In this document: in pieces, positions 6,599 through 13,640 of the stretch | Layout of the letters: every line of letters begins with the position of its first letter | Numbering within the stretch: the first letter of the stretch is position 1 | Origin: Clostridia bacterium | Lineage (GTDB): Bacteria > Bacillota > Clostridia > Oscillospirales > CAG-272 | Direction of reading: 5' to 3' | Assembly: GCA_024404475.1 (NCBI GenBank) | Contig: JAKSPV010000023.1 | Location: forward strand, 1-13,640 | DNA length: 13,640 nt | Program-made: the position numbers and the translations under genes | The notes under the pieces: model-generated | Seen by the model: the letters and a program-made list of their open reading frames with translations, nothing else | What the model was told of the DNA's origin: nothing | The model's database searches: none

Positions 6599-7612
6599 AT
6601 GATCTGGTTTGAAAATGACGGTCGCGACAAGGACGTCGTGGTCTCCACCCGTGTACGCCTCGCACGCAATCTCGAAGACTATCCATTCGTCTCCCGCCTC
6701 GACGAGCCCTCCCGCCGCGAGATCATCGGGCGGCTTGCCGCCGTCTATGACGGGAAGAACGGCTACCGGCAGATCGACTTTGCCGCACTCCCGGAGCAGG
6801 AGCGCCGCTCGTACAGCGAGCGTCACCTCGTCAGCCGCGAGTTCGCGGAGGACACCTGCCCCCGCTCGCTGTTCGTCTCCGAGAATGACGGCGTTTACGT
6901 GATGACGCCGGAGGAGGATCACGTCCGCATCCAATGCGTCATGTCCGGACTCGAACTCGACGAGGCGTACCGCCGCGCAGCGGCGGCAGACGACCTGCTC
7001 GACGCGGGCACGCGCATCGCGTACAGCGAAAAATACGGCTACCTCACCCATTGTCCGACCAACCTCGGTACGGGAATGCGGGCGTCCGTCATGCTTTTCC
7101 TGCCGGCGCTGACGCGCGCCGGGCAGATGCGCTCGCTGCAGAATCAGCTCTCGAAGATCGGCCTTACCGTCCGCGGCATGGGCGGAGAGGGCACCGCGGC
7201 TGACGGCTGCCTCTATCAGATCTCCAATCAGATCACGCTCGGTGTCAGCGAGGAGGAAACGCTCAAAAAGCTTGCCGACGTCACGGCACAGATCGTCAAG
7301 AGCGAGCGCGAGCTGCGCGGGAAAGTCACGGACGACGAGAAACTCGCCCGCCGCGACCGCTGCCGCCGTGCGCTCGGCACGCTGCTCTACGCGGAGGTGC
7401 TCTCCTCGCGCGAGCTGCTTGCGCTGTACGCAGACGTGCGTCTCGGCGCCGCCGTCGGCGACGTCGATACCAAGGCATGGGCGATCGACCGGATGCTTTT
7501 CACGTCGCTGCCCGCGACGCTCGTGACCATGGCGGAAAAGAAGCCCGTCTCGGCGCTCGAGCGGGACAAGTGCCGTGCGGAGAACGTCCGCCTCGCGCTT
7601 GCCGCCGAATGA
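6599..7612 (+). CDS. mcsB: McsB, protein arginine kinase
   Basis: McsB phosphorylates arginines on proteins, marking them for ClpCP degradation and disabling CtsR. It belongs to the guanido (creatine/arginine) kinase fold. The 337 residues are slightly fewer than in the Bacillus enzyme. Visible motifs are STRVRLARNLEDYPF (16-30; nucleotide-binding arginines), EEDHVRIQC (105-113), HCPTNLGTGMRAS (151-163) with the active-site-type Cys152, and GMGGEGTAADG followed by YQISNQITLG in the phosphagen-binding region. RDKCRA at 322-327 matches the C-terminal RDXXRA motif, which in the family binds phosphoarginine for allosteric activation. The start at 6599 follows GGAGG (6586-6590) by 8 bp; an in-frame ATG at 6581 would place that ribosome site inside the gene. 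It sits between mcsA and clpC (26-bp gap). Confidence 0.96.
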   Translation: MIWFENDGRDKDVVVSTRVRLARNLEDYPFVSRLDEPSRREIIGRLAAVYDGKNGYRQIDFAALPEQERRSYSERHLVSREFAEDTCPRSLFVSENDGVYVMTPEEDHVRIQCVMSGLELDEAYRRAAAADDLLDAGTRIAYSEKYGYLTHCPTNLGTGMRASVMLFLPALTRAGQMRSLQNQLSKIGLTVRGMGGEGTAADGCLYQISNQITLGVSEEETLKKLADVTAQIVKSERELRGKVTDDEKLARRDRCRRALGTLLYAEVLSSRELLALYADVRLGAAVGDVDTKAWAIDRMLFTSLPATLVTMAEKKPVSALERDKCRAENVRLALAAE

Positions 7613-7638
7613 CTTTTCAACGAAAGAGATGATCCCAG

Positions 7639-10149
<2,511 letters not shown>

Positions 10150-10160
10150 AACACAAGAAA

Positions 10161-10186
10161 AAGCCGCCCTTGGGGCGGCTTTTTTG
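10161..10186 (+). terminator. Bidirectional terminator between clpC and the RHH gene
   Basis: A 9-bp perfect stem AAGCCGCCC / GGGCGGCTT with a TTG loop, followed by a T run and preceded by an A run. It can serve clpC on the plus strand and the convergent small gene on the minus strand. Confidence 0.9.
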
Positions 10187-10193
10187 TTTTGGA

Positions 10194-10373
10194 TCAGTCC
10201 TTGCTGCTGGGATCGAGATTTTCGAGCGCGTACTTGCAGCATTGCAGTACCAGCAGATTGAAAGAAATGTCGTTCTTGACGGCGAGCCGGTTGAGCTCCT
10301 CGAAAAGCGGCTCGGTGAAGCGGATCGTGCGGCTGACATTGGCCTTTTTCAGATCACTGTCGATTTTGAACAT
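10194..10373 (-). CDS. Small ribbon-helix-helix (Arc/CopG-like) protein
   Basis: A 59-residue protein whose middle fits a ribbon-helix-helix DNA-binding domain: SRTIRFT (about 14-20) would be the DNA-contacting beta strand, EPLFEELNRLAVKND helix 1 and SFNLLVLQCCKYALENL helix 2. Such proteins act as dimers, as antitoxins, plasmid copy regulators or autonomous repressors. The start at 10373 is set by AAGAAAGG ending about 10 bp upstream; an in-frame ATG three codons earlier almost touches that site, and a farther one lacks any. A weak promoter (TTGAAA 10430-10425, 16 bp, TATCAG 10408-10403) may drive it. No toxin gene is next to it, so an antitoxin role is unsupported. The upstream 80 bp are much more AT-rich than the surroundings. 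Its target is unknown. Confidence 0.78.
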   Translation of the reverse strand: MFKIDSDLKKANVSRTIRFTEPLFEELNRLAVKNDISFNLLVLQCCKYALENLDPSSKD

Positions 10374-10452
10374 AGTTATCATACCTTTCTTAAAATCAAT
10401 ATCTGATACAATACTATGCTCGAATTTCAAGTAAATATATAACCGAAAACGG

Positions 10453-10481
10453 TTGCATTTTGAAGGAGGGTGTGGTATGAT
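10453..10481 (+). promoter_or_regulatory. SigA-type promoter for the small Cys-rich gene
   Basis: TTGCAT (10453-10458), a 17-bp spacer and TATGAT (10476-10481) with TGTGG before the -10 (extended element). The leader would be only about 14 nt. An inverted repeat AACCG-AAAA-CGGTT (10441-10454) touches the -35 and could be an operator. Confidence 0.75.
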
Positions 10482-10501
10482 ACTGGTTAGGAGGGGATCG
10501 T

Positions 10502-10672
10502 ATGGAATGCAGAAACGAGTTGTGTATCTATCAACAAAGAGGAAAATGTCTCCTTGATGAGATCACCGTGAACGAAGCGGGCGACTGCGAGTCGTGCATC
10601 ATGGTGTCCCTGCCGGAAAAGACGCTTGCCCGGCGCAAAAAGGAAATGCGCGACCGGCTCGATGAAGATTGA
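10502..10672 (+). CDS. Small cysteine-rich conserved-type hypothetical protein
   Basis: A 56-residue protein found by reading directly. It begins MECRNELCIYQQRGKCLLDE, continues to a GDCESC motif, and ends in a charged helix-like tail (about 40-56, rich in Lys, Arg, Glu). Five cysteines (3, 8, 16, 29, 32) in the order C-x4-C-x7-C-x12-C-x2-C suggest a metal-binding knuckle or disulfide knot. There is no signal peptide or TM segment. AGGAGGGG at 10489-10496 lies the right distance before ATG 10502, a near-consensus promoter stands just upstream, and a strong terminator begins 2 bp after the stop, so this is a real monocistronic gene. It resembles small cysteine-rich proteins I associate with Clostridia, but I cannot name a family or function. 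Confidence 0.75.
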   Translation: MECRNELCIYQQRGKCLLDEITVNEAGDCESCIMVSLPEKTLARRKKEMRDRLDED

Positions 10673-10674
10673 AA

Positions 10675-10712
10675 AAACCAAAGCAGCCATCCCGAGATGG
10701 CTGCTTTGGTTT
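10675..10712 (+). terminator. Strong bidirectional terminator between convergent genes
   Basis: A 17-bp perfect stem (10675-10691 with 10696-10712) around a CCGA loop. The minus-strand reading ends in a T run (about TTTTTTC), so it should stop the XRE operon; the plus-strand reading ends in TTTGGTTTCTT and should stop the small cysteine-rich gene. Confidence 0.92.
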
Positions 10713-10753
10713 CTTATGGAGGTGATGCCGGGCATCGGTAGATATAATCAGTT

Positions 10754-10969
10754 TCAGTCCGCGTCGAAGTAGAAGAGGTCTTCAAACTTCTTATCCAGCG
10801 CGATGCAGAGCACCAGCGCCAGCTTGGCGGTCGGGCAGAACTGCCCTTTTTCGATGGAGCAGATCGTCTGGCGGGAGACGCCGACGAGCTCCGCAAGATC
10901 GCCCTGCGAGAGGTCTTTCTCCGCCCGTGCGACCTTGAGTCTGTTTTTCAGAACGAGTTCCGACTTCAT
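10754..10969 (-). CDS. XRE-family helix-turn-helix transcriptional regulator
   Basis: A 71-residue single-domain Cro/CI-type DNA-binding protein. The five-helix fold covers almost all of it: LKNRLKVARAEKDLSQGDLA, then the recognition helix in VSRQTICSIEKGQFCPT (about 31-47) and a closing helix ALVLCIALDKKFEDLFYF. There is no sensor domain, as in short YozG-like regulators. GAGGTGAT stands 3 bp before ATG 10969, and the start overlaps the stop of the upstream membrane gene by 4 bp (ATGA), so the two are co-translated. In Bacillota such tiny XRE proteins are often paired with small membrane proteins. The target may be the operon's own promoter, where ACTTGA repeats lie. Confidence 0.92.
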   Translation of the reverse strand: MKSELVLKNRLKVARAEKDLSQGDLAELVGVSRQTICSIEKGQFCPTAKLALVLCIALDKKFEDLFYFDAD

Positions 10970-11295
10970 CCGATCACCTCAAGAAGCCGAAGCACGTAGA
11001 GTACCGTGCAGCCGATCGAGATGAGACCGTAGAAGATCGAGAAGACGATCGCGTGACGGGAGTGAAGCTTCACGGCCTTGACGATGAACTCGCACGAAAG
11101 CATAGCGCAGTAAATCGCCCAATGGGAAAACGTGATATGATGCGTCAGGAAATACTCCAGAATCGTGAAAGCGAGACAGAAGATACCACCGACGACCGTC
11201 GCGATCAGCCCGGCTTTGCCGAGCACGTGAAGCGCGTATTCGTCGTTCGCCGCATTGTCTTTGCGGTTCTTCGCTAAGATTTCTTCTTTCTCCAT
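10966..11295 (-). CDS. Small three-helix membrane protein (DUF6442-like)
   Basis: A 109-residue integral membrane protein. After a charged N-terminus (MEKEEILAKNRKDNAANDEY) there are three hydrophobic segments at about 27-50, 56-73 and 81-105; the loops are short, with KAVKLHSRH between the last two. By layout and its pairing with an XRE regulator it resembles the DUF6442 family, whose function is unknown; the family name is from memory. AAAGGAG stands about 6 bp before ATG 11295, and a near-consensus promoter precedes it. It is the first gene of a two-gene minus-strand operon and overlaps the regulator gene by 4 bp. I infer it may sense a membrane signal or modulate the regulator, but nothing in the sequence proves this. 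Confidence 0.85.
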   Translation of the reverse strand: MEKEEILAKNRKDNAANDEYALHVLGKAGLIATVVGGIFCLAFTILEYFLTHHITFSHWAIYCAMLSCEFIVKAVKLHSRHAIVFSIFYGLISIGCTVLYVLRLLEVIG

Positions 11296-11325
11296 GATCG
11301 GCTCCTTTTCTCTCTTGACGGTATC

Positions 11326-11354
11326 AGTATAGCATACCTCTCATAAGATGTCAA
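11326..11354 (-). promoter_or_regulatory. Near-consensus SigA promoter of the membrane protein/XRE operon
   Basis: On the minus strand TTGACA (11354-11349, full consensus), a 17-bp spacer and TATACT (11331-11326), with TATGC as an extended -10. The -35 overlaps an ACTTGA repeat, so a repressor could block it. Confidence 0.88.
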
Positions 11355-11427
11355 GTATATTTTACAAAAAAACTTGAAAACTTGATAAAATTTTTAGAAC
11401 ACTTGAATTTCTGACGGAAAGACTTGA
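11351..11427. repeat. Phased ACTTGA repeats upstream of the operon
   Basis: ACTTGA occurs on the plus strand at 11372, 11380, 11401 and 11422, and inverted (TCAAGT) at 11351 over the -35. The starts 11380, 11401 and 11422 are exactly 21 bp apart, as are 11351 and 11372. The stretch 11349-11410 is strongly AT-rich. The repeats may be operator sites for the XRE regulator. Confidence 0.6.
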
Positions 11428-11440
11428 CGGCGGCGCATTT

Positions 11441-13432
11441 TCAACGGTAGATCTCACCCTCCCGGAACTGCCGCATGACCGTCTCGAACCAGTTGTCCTC
11501 GGACGGGATCGGCCGGACGGGCACCCATGCGGTGCCGAAAGAGATCCCGCTGCCAGACAGCGCGGAGACACGGCCGATCACACCGCGGTGTACCGTGTCG
11601 CAAACGACGCCGGAGGTGTCACGGACGAGGTCTTCCGCCGATTTGTCCGTGATGACGTAAGAGCCGCGCGATAAGCCGCCGTCCCGGACGTAGGCGAGGA
11701 CCGACGCGAGCATCGCGGCGGACGTCACGAGCGAGTCGTAGTTGATCACGAGTTCAAGAAGCGTGAATGCGTTGTCTGCGGTGTTCTCCGTGAAGAAGCC
11801 GTCGATGCGGCATCTGAGCGTGGCAAGCGCCTTTTCCGCCGCGGCGGGATTGCGGAGGAACGCGCCGGAGGCGTCCATCAGCCGTCCGTTTTCGAGCCGC
11901 TTGGCGAGCGCCGGGCCGCGCCCCTCGCCGCCCGCGGAAAGAAGCGAGCAGTAGCGTTTCGTCAGCGTGAGCTGATCGGCTGTGACTTCCGTCGGCTCGC
12001 CGGTGTAGACCGCCGCAATGCGTTCTGCGGCACGCGCGGAACTGACCTGCGTGTCATTCAGGGCGCTGCCGCCTGGGCGCCGGATGCCGAAGACACCGCC
12101 GGCCTCGCCGACAGGGAAGAAGTGCCGGAGCGACGGCGACTCGAACCACACGTCGCTTTCCAGACCGCCGTTGCAGTGCTGGGCGCAGACGCCGACCTCG
12201 AGCATCTCGCACTCGAGATCAATGCCGTGTGAGAGGTAGAGCTGATAGGCCTGCTCGTTCATCTGGCGGAGGCGGACGATGGGCGTTTTGCCGAGGGACG
12301 CGCTGCTCTTGAGATAATCGTACGTTTCCTGCCCGACCGTGTCCGGCGTGATCGCCGTGAGCCCCGCGGGATTTTTTCGGAAGTCCATGTAGACGCGGCG
12401 CCCCTTCTGCCGCTCGCAGAAGACCGCGAGATCGACAAGCGACGAGCGCGCCCCGGCCGAGAGCTTCGCGGGATCGAACGGCCATTCGTAACCCTTGCGG
12501 AACGTGGCGGTCATACAGTCCGAAAGACGCGGAAAGACATCCGGTAGCAATTCGCGCTCGACGCCGTCCGCGTCTACGGAGACGTACCGCGGCAATACCT
12601 GCTGATACGAGCCGGAGACGTTCCAGCGGAACGAGAGCGACGCGAGTCCGTACTGCGACTCCGTCATGTTGACGCCCGACGCGCCCGCGAGCAGCGCCGT
12701 GCCGAGCGCACAGGTCTGGCTTTCGGGGTACACGCTCGTCGCGTAAACGGACGATGGCCCGCCGACGCCCCAGACGACGTTGACGGCTTCAATGACGGCA
12801 AGTCCGCGCGAGGGCGAAGTACCCTTCGTCGCATCAAACGCGACGGCGCCGGTGCAGCACCGCACGCCATTCGTTTCTTTGTAAAGAAGTTCGATGATCC
12901 GGCATCCGTCGAGGATCGGCACGTCCGCGGCGCGGACGGCTTTCTCGAGCGCTTCCGTCATGTATTTCGAGGTCAGAGGGCCGCACGAGGTCGCCCGGCA
13001 CGATTCGTCGTGGCCGGTGCGGTAGCCGGTGTATTCGCCGAGGGCGCTGTGCGGGAACGGCACACCGAGCGAGACGAGCTTGAAGAACGAGCGCAGCGAG
13101 CCGAGCGCCTCGACGAGCGCGATGTCGCCGTGCATGGCGCCGCAGTCGAAATAGACTTCCGCCATCTTGCGCGCGCTGTCCGGCCGCTCTGCCGCGGTGG
13201 AGACCTTGTAATACGTCTGCTTGTCCGAGCCCGTGTTGCGGGACGTGCCCATCTTCATGCCCTCGGTCGCCAGAATGACGTCGGAAACGCCGAGTGAGGC
13301 GAGCGTGTGGGCGCAGTTCAGCGCGGCTGCACCGCTGCCGACGACGAGCGTGTTGCAGGTGTAGACGGGGACGGAAATCGTCTCTTCACCTGTCGGGAGG
13401 GAAAGCATCCGTGAGAAAACGGGAGTACGCAT
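11441..13432 (-). CDS. FAD-dependent oxidoreductase, fumarate reductase/succinate dehydrogenase flavoprotein type
   Basis: A 663-residue flavoprotein. A dinucleotide-binding fold starts at about residue 28 (NTLVVGSGAAALNCAHTLAS), followed by VILATEG (52-58) at the end of strand 2 and GTSRNTGSDKQTYYK (62-76), where this superfamily binds FAD phosphates. Near residues 435-475, FFPVGEAGGVFG with GGSALNDTQVSSARAAERIA is the C-terminal FAD-binding segment, equivalent to GE-x-x-G-x-H-G and GG-N-(S/A)-L in FrdA/SdhA/NadB. A helical C-terminal domain follows. I cannot confirm the arginine and histidine set needed for fumarate chemistry, so the substrate is unknown. There is no signal peptide, TM segment, heme-binding CxxCH or iron-sulphur subunit nearby. 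The start at 13432 follows GGAGG by 7 bp; an in-frame upstream ATG has no ribosome site. It stands alone, divergent from the tRNA. No hairpin terminator is visible after its stop. Confidence 0.85.
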   Translation of the reverse strand: MRTPVFSRMLSLPTGEETISVPVYTCNTLVVGSGAAALNCAHTLASLGVSDVILATEGMKMGTSRNTGSDKQTYYKVSTAAERPDSARKMAEVYFDCGAMHGDIALVEALGSLRSFFKLVSLGVPFPHSALGEYTGYRTGHDESCRATSCGPLTSKYMTEALEKAVRAADVPILDGCRIIELLYKETNGVRCCTGAVAFDATKGTSPSRGLAVIEAVNVVWGVGGPSSVYATSVYPESQTCALGTALLAGASGVNMTESQYGLASLSFRWNVSGSYQQVLPRYVSVDADGVERELLPDVFPRLSDCMTATFRKGYEWPFDPAKLSAGARSSLVDLAVFCERQKGRRVYMDFRKNPAGLTAITPDTVGQETYDYLKSSASLGKTPIVRLRQMNEQAYQLYLSHGIDLECEMLEVGVCAQHCNGGLESDVWFESPSLRHFFPVGEAGGVFGIRRPGGSALNDTQVSSARAAERIAAVYTGEPTEVTADQLTLTKRYCSLLSAGGEGRGPALAKRLENGRLMDASGAFLRNPAAAEKALATLRCRIDGFFTENTADNAFTLLELVINYDSLVTSAAMLASVLAYVRDGGLSRGSYVITDKSAEDLVRDTSGVVCDTVHRGVIGRVSALSGSGISFGTAWVPVRPIPSEDNWFETVMRQFREGEIYR

Positions 13433-13459
13433 AGCGAAACCTCCGGAAAAGAAATTCAA

Positions 13460-13489
13460 ATTGTAGGGAAAGGGCTTGCAAAACGGCAA
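13460..13489 (-). promoter_or_regulatory. Possible promoter of the flavoprotein gene
   Basis: On the minus strand TTGCCG (13489-13484), an 18-bp spacer and TACAAT (13465-13460) precede the flavoprotein start by about 28 bp. It overlaps the divergent tRNA promoter, so the two could interfere. Confidence 0.45.
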
Positions 13490-13504
13490 GCAGTATGCTA
13501 TACT
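13476..13504 (+). promoter_or_regulatory. SigA-type promoter of the tRNA gene
   Basis: TTGCAA (13476-13481), a 17-bp spacer and TATACT (13499-13504) with TATGC before the -10. The predicted start is within a few bases of the mature tRNA 5' end at 13514. Confidence 0.82.
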
Positions 13505-13513
13505 GAATCACAC

Positions 13514-13600
13514 GCCGGTGTGTTGGAATCGGCAGACGAGGTGGACTCAAAATCCATTGCCAGCGATGGCGTGCGGGTTCAAGTCCCGCCACCGGCACCA
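13514..13600 (+). tRNA. tRNA-Leu, anticodon CAA
   Basis: An 87-nt cloverleaf including an encoded CCA. The acceptor stem is GCCGGTG / CACCGGC; the anticodon loop CTCAAAA is closed by TGGA / TCCA and carries CAA, which reads UUG leucine codons. A long variable arm (GCCA-GCGA-TGGC) marks the class II Leu/Ser type, and the T arm is GCGGG-TTCAAGT-CCCGC. CCA at 13598-13600 is templated. Confidence 0.96.
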
Positions 13601-13601
13601 T

Positions 13602-13632
13602 CGGCTGCGGCAATGCCGCAGCCGCTTCTTTA
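13602..13632 (+). terminator. Terminator after tRNA-Leu
   Basis: A 10-bp perfect stem CGGCTGCGGC / GCCGCAGCCG with an AAT loop, followed by CTTCTTTATT, an interrupted T tract. It begins 2 bp after the tRNA CCA end. Confidence 0.8.
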
Positions 13633-13640
13633 TTGTAGCA

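Noticed and set aside
5571..6686. A 371-codon minus-strand open frame opposite ctsR, mcsA and the start of mcsB
   Set aside because: It spans three real genes and their intergenic gaps antisense and has no domain signature.
10714..10734. GGAGGTG-ATG and the palindrome GATGCC-G-GGCATC after the cysteine-rich gene
   Set aside because: The frame after this ATG is very short and ends in the region convergent with the XRE gene; the palindrome is small and may be chance.
13514..13600. tRNA-Leu as an integration site
   Set aside because: The tRNA 3' end has no repeated copy within the window and no integrase gene is adjacent; the right flank ends 40 bp later, so this cannot be tested here.

Overview
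The window looks like a chromosomal segment of a GC-rich, endospore-lineage Bacillota (Firmicutes), most likely class Clostridia. The evidence is the ctsR-mcsA-mcsB-clpC stress operon with CtsR operator boxes, a SpoIID-like/peptidoglycan-binding protein, an XRE regulator paired with a small membrane protein, and strong Gram-positive promoters and Shine-Dalgarno sites. I cannot assign genus or species from sequence alone.

Layout. Positions 1-2312 (minus) hold most of a type IA DNA topoisomerase III whose C-terminus runs off the left edge. It is divergent from a non-hydrolysing UDP-GlcNAc 2-epimerase (2442-3539, plus), which ends in a clear terminator. Next comes a two-gene unit (3613-5345, plus) with a 4-bp overlap: a small carboxypeptidase-regulatory-like beta-sandwich protein, then a SpoIID-like protein with three peptidoglycan-binding repeats and no visible signal peptide. 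A terminator separates it from the protein quality-control operon (5562-10149, plus): CtsR repressor, McsA activator, McsB arginine kinase and ClpC unfoldase. Three CtsR operators precede this operon; two tandem ones sit on the promoter -35 and one lies about 100 bp upstream. ClpC carries an unusual diverged 81-bp tandem duplication at the D1-D2 junction.

The right third is a group of small genes and a flavoprotein: a minus-strand ribbon-helix-helix protein (10194-10373) sharing a bidirectional terminator with clpC; a 56-residue cysteine-rich protein (10502-10672, plus) with its own promoter; a minus-strand operon of a three-TM membrane protein and an XRE regulator (11295-10754) behind a near-consensus promoter and phased ACTTGA repeats; a large FAD-dependent oxidoreductase (13432-11441, minus); and a complete tRNA-Leu(CAA) (13514-13600, plus) with promoter and terminator.

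How the genes work together. In the stress operon, CtsR represses ctsR-mcsA-mcsB-clpC. On heat or protein stress repression is relieved, McsB with McsA marks proteins with phosphoarginine, and ClpC (with ClpP, not in this window) unfolds and degrades them. The motifs for each step are visible. The other loci are individually recognisable, and I see no mobile element, CRISPR array or phage gene. No stretch over 300 bases lacks a gene; the largest gap is 5346-5561, filled by the terminator and CtsR control region. The most unusual observations are the ClpC duplication, the distal CtsR box, the signal-less SpoIID/peptidoglycan-binding pair, and the 21-bp-phased repeats before the membrane protein/XRE operon.
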